Assembly (NCBI GenBank): GCA_958295985.1 | Contig: OY282432.1 | Location: 3,319,001 to 3,383,000 of the forward strand | Length of the DNA: 64,000 nucleotides | Direction of reading: 5' to 3' | Source: an uncultured Candidatus Binatia bacterium | GTDB taxonomy: Bacteria > Desulfobacterota > Binatia > UBA9968 > JAJDTQ01 | Shown here: positions 42,042 through 53,013 of the stretch, piece by piece | Layout of the letters: each line of letters begins with the position of its first letter | How positions within the stretch are numbered: position 1 is the stretch's first letter | Translations under genes and position numbers: made by a program | The notes under the pieces: generated by a model | Told to the model about the DNA's origin: nothing | Databases searched by the model: none | Seen by the model: only the letters and a program-made list of their open reading frames with translations

Positions 42042-43040
42042 TCATCGGCGTCCGAACGCGTCGATGAACTCCCGGATTTCCGCCACCACGTCATCGGTAC
42101 AAGGGACGTACGGAAGGATCACGCGCGTGGCGCCGGCCTCGCCGTAAGCCTTCACCTGTTCGAGAATCTCCGCCACGGATTCACCGGCAACCAACGGCAA
42201 ACCATCCAGGAACCGATCCGTAACCTTCCCGGCCGCGGCATGGAAACCCGACGCGCGCCAAGTCTCGCGGATCGCGGTTACCTCCTCGCCGAATCCCATG
42301 CGGGCCAGCAGGTCGCGGTAGTAGTCGGCCAGGGCGTAGTAGGTCAGGATGCGCCCCAGCGCCTGGCGCGCCGCCCCCCTGTCCCTGGCAACACAGCAAC
42401 GCACCTTGCAGATGATCTCCAGCGCGTCCGGGTCCTTGCCGGCGAGCCGCGCGCCCTCCCGGGCGTTGTCGGCGATGCGTCGGATTTCCCTCGGGTTGGC
42501 CATGTTGATCAGCACGCCGTCGCTCAACCGGCCGGCCAGCCGGCTCATCTGCGGCCCGAAGGCCGCGAGGTAGACGGGGATGCTCCGGCCCGAGGGCTTG
42601 AACGCCAGCTTGAAGCCGCCGGCATGATAGAACCTGCCCTGAAAATCCAGCTTGTCGCCCCGGAGGGCGCTCCGGACGATCTCCAGATACTCCCGAATGC
42701 GCCCCAACGGATGGTCGAACTCCACCCCGTGCCAGTTGGCGATGGTGGGATTGGATATCCCGAGCCCGAACAGGAAACGCCCGCCGGAGAGCTCGTCGAG
42801 ACCGGCGCCGTGAAGCGCCATGCTTACCGGTGTCCGGCCGAGCATGTGATAGACGGCCGTGCCGAGCTTGAGCCGGCTGGTCACCGCGGCGACCGCCGCC
42901 AACATGACCGTCGGATCCTTGTTGTTGGCCTCCCCTCCCCAGGCGCAGTCGAACCCGCTGTCTTCCGCGGCCCTGGCCAGCGCCGGAACGGCGTCCATGG
43001 GGAGTTGGGCGCCCGAGTTGAATTCGATGTCGAGCTTCAT
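42042..43040 (-). CDS. LLM-class flavin/F420-dependent oxidoreductase
   Basis: 332 residues, luciferase-like monooxygenase fold. Landmarks: AEDSGFDCAWGGEANNKDPT, KLGTAVYHMLGRTPVSMA, ELSGGRFLFGLGISNPTI and the C-terminal EAGATRVILPYVP. The pattern is that of F420-type LLM enzymes often called N5,N10-methylenetetrahydromethanopterin reductase-like, but the cofactor and substrate cannot be read. The ATG overlaps the TGA of the NYN gene (43037-43040), so the two are coupled. Confidence 0.87.
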   Translation of the reverse strand: MKLDIEFNSGAQLPMDAVPALARAAEDSGFDCAWGGEANNKDPTVMLAAVAAVTSRLKLGTAVYHMLGRTPVSMALHGAGLDELSGGRFLFGLGISNPTIANWHGVEFDHPLGRIREYLEIVRSALRGDKLDFQGRFYHAGGFKLAFKPSGRSIPVYLAAFGPQMSRLAGRLSDGVLINMANPREIRRIADNAREGARLAGKDPDALEIICKVRCCVARDRGAARQALGRILTYYALADYYRDLLARMGFGEEVTAIRETWRASGFHAAAGKVTDRFLDGLPLVAGESVAEILEQVKAYGEAGATRVILPYVPCTDDVVAEIREFIDAFGRR

Positions 43041-43744
43041 GGGTGCCGCGTGTTATCGCGCCGCGGCCTGGAAAAACCGCTTCTCAAAGCGTCGATGTGC
43101 TCGAGAAGATCAGGCGGGATATCCTGCCAGAGCGGATCAAGCACGAATTGTACGCCTTCCCGTCGTGCAAGCTTCGCCGCCGGAACAAAGTCTGCATCGC
43201 CGGAAACGAGAACGATAATCTTCGCCTGACGCTTCAGTGTAATCGTAGCGATGTCGAGCCCGATTCTCATATCGACACCCTTCTGTCGTAAGGCAGGTGC
43301 GAAGTCGTCATCCGTGAGCTCTTCCACGGTAAGCCCACCATTCAATAGCTTCTTCTGCGGCAATGCTTTCAGAACCCAGGATCGATCACCATCCTTCCGG
43401 ACCTCGCCCAACCGCACGGCGAGATTCGGATGGCCGCGCAGAACCTCGAAGAACCTCTTTCGAAAGAGCGCTTGGCGTGTTGCGGCATAGTCAATTGAGC
43501 GGTTGCCAACTGGTGTGTGCCCTTTCTTGTCGTAGGGTCGAGCGTCGTAATAGAAGGTGCGATACAAGAGTTGAAGAGGACTCGGTGCGTGGTAGACTTG
43601 GTTCAACTGTTTCAGATGACTCCAGACCAGTTGGTCGACCGATTGGGCCACTGCGTCGGCGTCGGTCGCGTCGACATCCGGCCGCACAACCGGCAACCGT
43701 TTCAAGAGGTAGCCGCCGTCAATGAGAATGGCTGTCTTGGTCAT
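43037..43744 (-). CDS. NYN-domain (LabA/DUF88-like) PIN-superfamily nuclease-like protein
   Basis: 235 residues. It opens TKTAILIDGGYLLKRLP with the first conserved Asp. It has SIDYAATRQ, KGVDMRIGLDIATITLKRQA with the second acidic patch, and VSGDADFVPAAKLARREGVQ with the DADF motif. These acidic clusters match the metal site of NYN nucleases, which process RNA. AAGGG lies ~10 bases before the ATG. Its transcript begins with a structured, U-tract-terminated leader (43771-43855), and it overlaps the LLM gene by four bases. Confidence 0.87.
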   Translation of the reverse strand: MTKTAILIDGGYLLKRLPVVRPDVDATDADAVAQSVDQLVWSHLKQLNQVYHAPSPLQLLYRTFYYDARPYDKKGHTPVGNRSIDYAATRQALFRKRFFEVLRGHPNLAVRLGEVRKDGDRSWVLKALPQKKLLNGGLTVEELTDDDFAPALRQKGVDMRIGLDIATITLKRQAKIIVLVSGDADFVPAAKLARREGVQFVLDPLWQDIPPDLLEHIDALRSGFSRPRRDNTRHP

Positions 43745-43770
43745 CCTGAAACGCCCTTGATGGAGGGAAC

Positions 43771-43855
43771 AAAAAAGCCCCAAGGGATCGGCCCCGCTCG
43801 TGATCACCGATCCTGCGTACAGGATGGAAGCGAGGCGTACTGCCAAGGGGCGAAT
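43771..43855 (-). ncRNA. structured leader or small RNA upstream of the NYN gene
   Basis: On the minus strand, an ~85-nt segment starts near a consensus promoter and ends in TTTTTT at 43776-43771. An outer helix GCCCCTTGG/CCTTGGGGC has a symmetric TT/TT internal loop. An inner 8-base helix GCCTCGCT/AGCGGGGC encloses a hairpin ATCCTG-TACG-CAGGAT. An alternative pairing GGATCGG/CCGATCC would compete with part of it. The U tract ends 26 bases before the NYN ATG. It could be an attenuator, a riboswitch-like leader or a free sRNA; no known class was recognised. Confidence 0.55.
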
Positions 43856-43861
43856 GAAATC

Positions 43862-43890
43862 AATATAGCTATTCGTCACGCAAACGTCAA
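43862..43890 (-). promoter_or_regulatory. strong sigma-70-type promoter for the leader and NYN gene
   Basis: TTGACG (43885-43890) and TATATT (43862-43867) on the minus strand are separated by exactly 17 bases. Transcription should start near 43855, just before the structured leader. Confidence 0.7.
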
Positions 43891-43988
43891 TAACGGGGAA
43901 ACCTCAGGTTGGTGCAAGGCACGACCCGCGGCTGGAATACGGGCCCGCGCTCTTGAAACTCCGGGGACGATCCAGTAGTTAGCTCTGC

Positions 43989-44906
43989 ATGATCATCGAC
44001 GCCCATGCCCATCTGGTGCCCCAAGGCTGGTACCACCCCAAGTCGCCGCCGGCCATCTTCGACATCCCGCGTTTGCTCGACGAACAGCAAGGCGCCGGGG
44101 TGGACCTGACGGTCTTCGGCAACAACTGGATCCGCACGCCCGCGGACAAGGACTCCTTCGACATCGTGACGGAGTTCAACGCGTTCGCGGCGGAAACCAC
44201 CGCGCGTCACTCCGACCATCTGCTGGGGCTGGCATGCGCGGTTCCCTTCGGCGATGACCGGTTCCTCGAGGAGACCGAACGGGCGGTGCGCGAATACGGG
44301 CTCAAGGGGATCATGATCAACTCGAGCGTCGCCGGAGAGTACCTGGACTCGCCCAACGCCGTACCGTTCTTCGAACTGGTCACCGACCTCGACGTGCCGC
44401 TGTTCGTTCATCCGCCGCGTGTGACCATCGGGGCGGAGCGGATGGAGATCTTCCGGCTGCCGGAAATGGTCGGACGGCCCTTCGACACCACCCTCTCCCT
44501 CGCGCGCTTCATCCTCACCGGCGGCTTCGAACGGTTCCCGAACCTCGTGATGATCTGTTCCCACGTGGGCGGCGCCCTGCCGATGCTGCCCGGACGCCTG
44601 GACTTCGGCTACGAGCTCCGCAAGGACGACAGCTTCGGTCCCTGGGAACCCGACGTGCTGCCGCGGGCGCCGAGCACCTATATCGAGCAGCTCTACTACG
44701 ACACGGTGAGCCTTCATGCCCCCGCGGTCACGTGCGCCGTGGAGACCGCGGGCTCGGACCACGTGCTGTTCGGCAGCGATTTCCCGCCGGTGCCGATCCC
44801 CCTCGAGCGCTCGGTGGACGCAGTGCGGGACATCCGTCTGTCCGACTCGGACAAGCAGAAGATCCTCGGCGGCAACGCCGTGCGGCTGCTGCGACTGGGG
44901 CAATAG
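43989..44906 (+). CDS. amidohydrolase, ACMSD/LigJ-like family (Amidohydro_2)
   Basis: 305 residues. It starts MIIDAHAHLVPQGWYHPK with the metal-binding HxH. Later landmarks are LFVHPPRVTIG, MICSHVGGALPMLPGRLDFG (His ligand) and LFGSDFPPVPIPLE (catalytic Asp). The family includes 2-amino-3-carboxymuconate-semialdehyde decarboxylase, 4-oxalomesaconate hydratase and o-pyrocatechuate decarboxylase, so a role in aromatic-acid degradation is plausible. It is divergent from the NYN-LLM operon. Confidence 0.88.
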   Translation: MIIDAHAHLVPQGWYHPKSPPAIFDIPRLLDEQQGAGVDLTVFGNNWIRTPADKDSFDIVTEFNAFAAETTARHSDHLLGLACAVPFGDDRFLEETERAVREYGLKGIMINSSVAGEYLDSPNAVPFFELVTDLDVPLFVHPPRVTIGAERMEIFRLPEMVGRPFDTTLSLARFILTGGFERFPNLVMICSHVGGALPMLPGRLDFGYELRKDDSFGPWEPDVLPRAPSTYIEQLYYDTVSLHAPAVTCAVETAGSDHVLFGSDFPPVPIPLERSVDAVRDIRLSDSDKQKILGGNAVRLLRLGQ

Positions 44907-44966
44907 TCGGGACGGTGAATGGCCCGGCCTTTCCTGACGGGGCCGCCGGACACCTGGGGTTGGCCG

Positions 44967-45464
44967 TCAGCCCCACACGAAGAACAGGCAAAGGTGGCTC
45001 GCCAGGTTAGCGTAAATCCCGGCCGCGACATCGTCCATCATCACGTACCAGGGTCCCTGGCGGCGGTCGAAGAACGACACTGGTGGAGGCTTCCACACGT
45101 CGAAGAGGCGGAACAGCACGAAGGCCGTCAGGATGAACTCCCAGCGGCCCGGGTAGCCGAGGCTCACGAGCGCGAGCCACTGACCGGCCACCTCGTCGCA
45201 CACGACGTGGGACGGGTCCTTCGGTCCGTCGCGGCGCCGCAGCACAACGCCCACGCTAACCCCGCCCAGGACGAACACGGCGACGATGGCCGGCACCAGC
45301 GCTGCGGCCTGCTGGAGCGGGCCGATCAGCACGTAGACCAGGACCGCAAAGGCACTGGCCACCGTGCCCGGGGCCACCGGACAGAACCCCAGGTAACCGA
45401 CGCTGGAAACGGCCGTAGCCCATGTGGCGTTCCGTTCCATGAACCTGCTGTCATCCCTGCTCAC
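44967..45464 (-). CDS. pgpA: phosphatidylglycerophosphatase A
   Basis: 165 residues. It has the N-terminal VGYLGFCPVAPGTVASA motif, the catalytic DEVAGQWLAL and the C-terminal FDVWKPPPVSFFDRRQGPWY segment with VMMDDVAAG, all characteristic of PgpA. Several hydrophobic helices are present. It dephosphorylates phosphatidylglycerophosphate in the inner membrane. A GTG at 45464 has GGAG 7 bases upstream; an internal ATG at 45440 is an alternative. The 5' end overlaps the start of the divergent acylase gene. Confidence 0.93.
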   Translation of the reverse strand: MSRDDSRFMERNATWATAVSSVGYLGFCPVAPGTVASAFAVLVYVLIGPLQQAAALVPAIVAVFVLGGVSVGVVLRRRDGPKDPSHVVCDEVAGQWLALVSLGYPGRWEFILTAFVLFRLFDVWKPPPVSFFDRRQGPWYVMMDDVAAGIYANLASHLCLFFVWG

Positions 45465-47865
45465 GCCGCTGCTCCGTTTCGCGGCGCGTAAGAACCTCCC
45501 GAAACGCCGGGGCGTCGTTCACCTCCCGGGTCTCGGCCAAGACGTCCGGATACGCTGGGACCCCTTCGCCATACCGTACATTTCCGCCCGCGGCGAGCAC
45601 GACCTGTTCTTCGCCCAGGGCTACCTCCACGCCCAGGACAGGCTGTGGCAGATGGACCTCAACCGGCGGGTATTCAGCGGGCGGCTGGCCGAGATCTTCG
45701 GCGACCGGGCGATCCCGCGGGGGGACTTCGCACGACACCTCCGAACCGGCAACATGGCCGGCGTCGACCACTTCATGCGGGTGATGGGCCTCCGCCACAC
45801 CGCGGCACTCTCCCTGTCCCTGCTGTCGGAGCGATCCGCCCGGGCCGTCGAGGCCTATTGCCGCGGCGTCAACGCCTACGTCGCATCGCACCAGCGCCGC
45901 CTGCCGGTGGAGTTCCGCGTGCTGCGCTACGAACCCGCCCCGTGGCAGCCGGTGGACTGCCTCACCCTGGCCAAAGGGTTCGCCCTGTTCCTGTCATCCG
46001 CGCTGATGACGCGGCTCACCTTTCTAGCACTCCACGGACGTTTGGAGAACGACCCTGACAAGCTTCGTTCCCTGGCCCCGCGTTACCCATCCTGGGGCGC
46101 CCCCGTCACCCGCGCCGTCAGCGACCACGGCGCCGCGCTGCTACGCTTCGTCAACGGCAGCTTCGCCGACGCCCCCTGGCACCCCAGGGGCCAGGGGAGC
46201 AACGGCTGGGCCGTGGATGCAAGGCACTCGACCGAGGACCATGCGATCCTGTGCAACGACATGCACCTCCGGATGACACTGCCCGGCATCTGGTATCTGA
46301 ATCACCTGCGGACGGTCGACGGTTCCGGCGGCACCCCGACCTTCGAGGCCGCGGGGGTGTCGCTGCCGGGATCTCCCCTCGTCTACGTCGGACACAACCG
46401 GAACATGGCGTGGGGTTTCGTCGCCGCCCTGTGCGATGACGGCGACCTCTACCGGGAGCGAATTCATCCCGAGGAGCCGGTCCTCTACCGTACACCCGAC
46501 GGCTGGGCGGAGTTCGAGTCCCGGCGGGAAACCATCGCCGTCCGCGGCCGCCGCCCGATGGAGACCGTGGTCCGGCGCACCCGCCACGGTCCGGTGCTGT
46601 CGGACATCCTGGCGCCGCCGTCGCATGACCCGAACCTGCCGAGCCGCGAGGTCCTTTCGTTCCGCTGGACCGCGCACACGCCGGGAAACGAGCTGGGGCT
46701 GCTGGACGGCGTCAACCGGGCGCGGGACTGGAGCGAGTTCCTGGCGGGCATGGCGCATCACGTCACGCCCTCGCTCAACTGCCTCTACGCCGACACCCGG
46801 GGCAATATCGGCTACGCCCTGGCGGGAAAAGTCCCCCTGCGCCCGTGGCAGGAACCCTCGTGGCTACCCCTGGAGGGCTGGAACGCAGCCCACGACTGGA
46901 CCGGCACCATCCCCTTCGACGAGCTGCCGCGCCTGTACAACCCACCCGAAGGGATCGTGGCCACGGCCAACAACCGCATCGCCGACCCGGCCTACCCCTA
47001 CTACCTGTCCGACCTGTTCGAGCCTCCGTACCGCATCGAGCGCATCCGCCACCTCCTCACGCACGAAACGCGCCTGAACATCGAGACCATGGCCCGAATC
47101 CAGCTCGACACCCGGTCGGTCCAGGCCGAGCGGCTGTTGAAGGCCCTGCGCCCGGAGCTGCGAGACGTCGGCCGCGAGGAGCCGTCCTTACGGCGTTGCG
47201 TGGAACTGCTCGAGGAATGGGACGGCGATTGCGCGGCACAGTCCGCGGGCGCCGCCCTCTTCCATGTCTTCTATCACCGCCTCATGTGGAACGTCTGGGG
47301 AAAGGACCTGGGCGAGGAACTGTTCGCGAGCTATACCGAGATCCTGAACCAGCCGGTGGCGCCCCTGGACGCCATCCTCACGGACCCCGTGTCGGTGTGG
47401 TTCCGCAACACTACCCGAAAGGAGGTGGCGGCCGCGAGCCTCCGGGAAGCCCATGCCGAGCTAACCAAACGGCAGGGTCTGCGCCCGGAGGACTGGTCCT
47501 GGGGCCGGCTCCATACCCTCACCCTGTCGCACGCCCTCGGGACGGCGAAGTGGCTGGCGCCGTTCTTCTCGCTGGGACCCTTCCCCGCCGAAGGCGACGG
47601 CTGCACCGTCAACAATTCCTACTACCGCCACTCCCGCCCCTACGATCAGGTCGTCGGCGCGTCGCTTCGGATGCGGGTCACCCTGAGCGATCCGCTCCGC
47701 TCCCGCTTCGTCGTGGTTCCGGGCCAAGCCGGCAATCCAGCGTCACCGCACTACCGCGACCAGATCGAACCGTGGCGGACCGCCCAGGCCATCCGCTCGG
47801 CGGAGTCAGAAGAAGAAATGGAGGAGTGGCCGCTGCTGGTGCTGACTGCGAGCCCCCGAAGATAG
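45439..47865 (+). CDS. penicillin-acylase-family Ntn hydrolase
   Basis: 808 residues. An alpha-chain-like region (DPFAIPYISARGEHDLFFAQ; GYLHAQDRLWQMDLNRRVFS) is followed by the conserved autoprocessing site GQGSNGWAVDARHS, where Ser254 would become the N-terminal nucleophile of the beta chain. The beta part has VYVGHNRNMAWGF and later VATANNRIADPAYPYYLSDL. The family includes penicillin, cephalosporin and acyl-homoserine-lactone acylases. No clear signal peptide is seen; the first 20 residues are only mildly hydrophobic. The ATG is embedded in the pgpA 5' end, with a weak ribosome-binding site. Confidence 0.92.
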   Translation: MNLLSSLLTPLLRFAARKNLPKRRGVVHLPGLGQDVRIRWDPFAIPYISARGEHDLFFAQGYLHAQDRLWQMDLNRRVFSGRLAEIFGDRAIPRGDFARHLRTGNMAGVDHFMRVMGLRHTAALSLSLLSERSARAVEAYCRGVNAYVASHQRRLPVEFRVLRYEPAPWQPVDCLTLAKGFALFLSSALMTRLTFLALHGRLENDPDKLRSLAPRYPSWGAPVTRAVSDHGAALLRFVNGSFADAPWHPRGQGSNGWAVDARHSTEDHAILCNDMHLRMTLPGIWYLNHLRTVDGSGGTPTFEAAGVSLPGSPLVYVGHNRNMAWGFVAALCDDGDLYRERIHPEEPVLYRTPDGWAEFESRRETIAVRGRRPMETVVRRTRHGPVLSDILAPPSHDPNLPSREVLSFRWTAHTPGNELGLLDGVNRARDWSEFLAGMAHHVTPSLNCLYADTRGNIGYALAGKVPLRPWQEPSWLPLEGWNAAHDWTGTIPFDELPRLYNPPEGIVATANNRIADPAYPYYLSDLFEPPYRIERIRHLLTHETRLNIETMARIQLDTRSVQAERLLKALRPELRDVGREEPSLRRCVELLEEWDGDCAAQSAGAALFHVFYHRLMWNVWGKDLGEELFASYTEILNQPVAPLDAILTDPVSVWFRNTTRKEVAAASLREAHAELTKRQGLRPEDWSWGRLHTLTLSHALGTAKWLAPFFSLGPFPAEGDGCTVNNSYYRHSRPYDQVVGASLRMRVTLSDPLRSRFVVVPGQAGNPASPHYRDQIEPWRTAQAIRSAESEEEMEEWPLLVLTASPRR

Positions 47866-47933
47866 GAACGTATCCGAATCATCGAACCGCCGTTCCCCGC
47901 AGGTCGGGTTGCCGTGCTCTCAGGACAAGCGGT

Positions 47934-50672
<2,739 letters not shown>

Positions 50673-50761
50673 GGTTCCTCCCTTTGGGTATCCGTCTCGT
50701 GTCGCCTCGGTACCATCGGCCTCGGTCTTGGGGGGCTTCAGTCTTGGCGTCAGCGGCATCC

Positions 50762-50809
50762 AAGCGGTATCTAGTGCGGAACGCTCACACTACCCACTAC
50801 ATGTAGTGT
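50762..50809. promoter_or_regulatory. tandem NrdR boxes upstream of nrdJ
   Basis: The box at 50794-50809, CCACTACATGTAGTGT, has a perfect 14-base palindromic core and fits the NrdR consensus. A weaker partner lies at 50762-50777 (AAGCGGTATCTAGTGC). Their centres are 32 bases apart, three helical turns, as in known NrdR sites. The strong box falls between the -35 and -10 of the nrdJ promoter. Confidence 0.68.
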
Positions 50810-50815
50810 TGTCAA
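50787..50815 (-). promoter_or_regulatory. nrdJ promoter
   Basis: On the minus strand TTGACA (50810-50815) and TAGTGT (50787-50792) are 17 bases apart. The spacer holds the NrdR-like palindrome, so repressor binding would block polymerase directly. The leader is about 110 bases. Confidence 0.65.
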
Positions 50816-50856
50816 GGACAAACTTCCCATCCATCATTTTGCCATCCTCGGACTTG

Positions 50857-51360
50857 ATGTCCCGTCGTACCGACGGCTATGCTGAGCAGTCCCGCGGCCG
50901 GCGCCGGCCGCGGGACTGGAACATGGAGCGACTCGGCGACATTCTCGACCGCACGGTGCAGCGGCTGCCGCTCAGGCGGAAGCTCGACGACTATGCCCTC
51001 TGGGCGATATGGGACGACACCGTCGGTGCGCCCGTGGCGCGCAACGCCCAGCCCGAGAACATCCGCAACGGCACCCTGTTCGTAAGGGTACGGGCGCCCA
51101 CGTGGATGCAGCAACTCCAATACATGAAGGATATCATGGTGGAGAGGCTCAATCAGCGGCTGGAGCGGGAAGTGGTCACCAACATTTTCTTCGTGGTGGG
51201 AGAAATACCCGATGAAGCGCCGCCCGAAGACTCCGAACCCCCTGCCGCGGCGGTGGACGCGGCCCGGCTCCCGGAGGGCGAGTTGGGCCGTATCAGCGAT
51301 CCCGAGCTCCGGGACTCCCTGCGGCGCCTGTTGCTGAACCACCTGAGGAAACGGGGTTAG
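50857..51360 (+). CDS. DciA/DUF721-family protein
   Basis: 167 residues. The DUF721 core is LGDILDRTVQRLPLRRKLDD, WAIWDDTVGAPVARNAQPEN and GTLFVRVRAPTWMQQLQYMK, the KH-like fold of DciA, a replicative-helicase loader partner in bacteria lacking DnaC. A proline/acid-rich tail follows. It is divergent from nrdJ, so replication-linked genes flank one control region. The 3' end overlaps a convergent methyltransferase gene by 68 bases. Confidence 0.85.
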   Translation: MSRRTDGYAEQSRGRRRPRDWNMERLGDILDRTVQRLPLRRKLDDYALWAIWDDTVGAPVARNAQPENIRNGTLFVRVRAPTWMQQLQYMKDIMVERLNQRLEREVVTNIFFVVGEIPDEAPPEDSEPPAAAVDAARLPEGELGRISDPELRDSLRRLLLNHLRKRG

Positions 51361-52081
51361 GACTCAGCAACCCGGCCATCTCGTCCGTGTAATCGTCCTC
51401 GAGCCGGTAGATCACCAGCGGCGGCAGCACCGCCAGACTCGTCCGGGCGCCCTTGACGCCTTCGGCGAGGACCAGCGTCGCGGCCGAGCCGGCGAACGAA
51501 TGAACGAAACGCACCCGCCTGGGCTCGAGGCGGTGCTGACGCATGACCGAGAACAGCTCCACCGCTCTTTCCGACGGGTACACCAGGCACATCCGGCCCC
51601 GATGCCGCAAAAGGTACGCCCCGGCGCGGACGAAATCCGACAGCCTCCCCTCGACCTCGTGCCGGGCCAGCAGCCGTTCGCGGTCGGGATTGACCCGGCC
51701 GCTCCGGCGCGGCCGGTAGGGAGGATTGCACACCGCGGCGTCGAAGCCGCCGGCGGTGAAATCCCTTTCCACCTCGCGCACGTCCCCCCGGACCGTGCGG
51801 ACCCGGTCCCCAAGGCCGTTCAGGGCCGAACCCCGCTCCGCCCGGCCGACCATGGCCTCCTGCAACTCCACGCCCGTCGCCTCCACCCCGCGGTTCAGCA
51901 CAGCCACGGACAAGGCGATGACACCGTTGCCGGCTCCCAGGTCGACGATCCGCGCCCTCCCCCGCGGTTCCACGAAACGGGCCAGCAGCAGCGAGTCCAG
52001 CGAGAACCGGAAGCCGTCGCGCCGCTGAACGACGGCAACGCGGCCGCCGAACACTCTGTCGATGGTTTCCCGCGTGTTCAT
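51293..52081 (-). CDS. tRNA1(Val) (adenine-37-N6)-methyltransferase-like (TrmN6 family)
   Basis: 262 residues. SAM-binding motif RIVDLGAGNGVIALSVAVL and catalytic FDAAVCNPPYRPRR (NPPY) identify an N6-adenine or N-methyltransferase of the YfiC/TrmN6 type. The N-terminal DGFRFSLDSLLLARFV is also typical. The last ~20 residues (SGGSATGAAGSPGARDR) are low-complexity and lie opposite the DciA gene end. The exact target is inferred. Confidence 0.87.
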   Translation of the reverse strand: MNTRETIDRVFGGRVAVVQRRDGFRFSLDSLLLARFVEPRGRARIVDLGAGNGVIALSVAVLNRGVEATGVELQEAMVGRAERGSALNGLGDRVRTVRGDVREVERDFTAGGFDAAVCNPPYRPRRSGRVNPDRERLLARHEVEGRLSDFVRAGAYLLRHRGRMCLVYPSERAVELFSVMRQHRLEPRRVRFVHSFAGSAATLVLAEGVKGARTSLAVLPPLVIYRLEDDYTDEMAGLLSPNPVSSGGSATGAAGSPGARDR

Positions 52082-52223
52082 GGCAGGGAAAGACTCACCG
52101 GGACCGGCCCTCGGCTCCCGCTCGACGGACCCGGTACAACCTTGTGGCGAGCCCATTTTTACTATAGGTTTGCGGTTGCATGTGCCGCCTTATGCCTTGC
52201 CTTATACCTTTTCTCCTCGCAGC

Positions 52224-52994
52224 ATGACCGCAGTGCTCGCAAACATCGGCGCACGGACGCTGAGGGTCGTAGCCGGCATGGGCGCGGGCTTGATCTTCCT
52301 CGGTTCGGCCCTGGCCTGGGCCCTGCGCCCTCCCGCCAAGGTTCGCCTCATCATACAACAAATCCGCGCCATCGGGGTGGACTCGCTCCTGGTGGTGCTC
52401 CTCTCCGGCCTCTTCACCGGCATGGTGCTGGGGCTACAGGGATACTACAGCCTGCGGAAGTTCAACGCCGAGAGCTTCCTGGGTGCGGTGGTGGCCCTGA
52501 GCCTGCTGCGCGAGCTCGGCCCGGTGCTGTCCGCTTTCATGGTCACCGGCAGGACCGGGTCGGCGATGGCGGCGGAGCTCGCCTCCATGAGGGTCACCGA
52601 GCAGATCGACGCCATGCACGCCATGGCCATCAATCCGGTCAAGTATCTGGTGGCGCCCCGTATCGTCGCCGGGGTCATCGCCATGCCGTTGCTGACCTGC
52701 ATGTTCAACGTCATCGGCATCTGCGGCGCCTACCTGGTCGGCGTCGGCCTGCTGGACCTGGGCTCGGGCAGCTACGTCTCCGGCATGGAGCAGAGCGTGC
52801 AGCTTCGGGACGTGACCGAGGGGCTGCTCAAATCCGCCACCTTCGGGCTCATCATCTCCTCGGTATGCTGCTACAAGGGGTTCCACGCGCTCCCCATGGC
52901 CACGGGGGTGGGCCGGGCCACCACCGAAGCAGTGGTGCTCTCGTTCGTGCTGATCCTGGTGTCGGACTATTTCCTGACCTCGGTGCTGCTGTAG
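52224..52994 (+). CDS. mlaE: MlaE-family ABC transporter permease
   Basis: 256 residues. The permease core has VLLSGLFTGMVLGLQGYYSL, LLRELGPVLSAFMVTGRTGS and AMAAELASMRVTEQIDAMHA, all MlaE/TTG2B hallmarks. It is an inner-membrane component of an intermembrane phospholipid transport system. Followed by MlaF and MlaD genes with gaps of 19 and -4 bases. Confidence 0.95.
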   Translation: MTAVLANIGARTLRVVAGMGAGLIFLGSALAWALRPPAKVRLIIQQIRAIGVDSLLVVLLSGLFTGMVLGLQGYYSLRKFNAESFLGAVVALSLLRELGPVLSAFMVTGRTGSAMAAELASMRVTEQIDAMHAMAINPVKYLVAPRIVAGVIAMPLLTCMFNVIGICGAYLVGVGLLDLGSGSYVSGMEQSVQLRDVTEGLLKSATFGLIISSVCCYKGFHALPMATGVGRATTEAVVLSFVLILVSDYFLTSVLL

Positions 52995-53013
52995 TGCACA
53001 TCCGGAGCCTTCC

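Noticed and set aside
43989..44906. Specific name (ACMSD, LigJ or LigY) for the amidohydrolase
   Set aside because: The motif set is shared by several enzymes in the superfamily and no genes specific to one pathway are adjacent.
50673..50793. Cobalamin riboswitch in the nrdJ leader
   Set aside because: The leader is only ~110 bases and no B12-box-like sequence or extended fold was found; control looks transcriptional through NrdR boxes.
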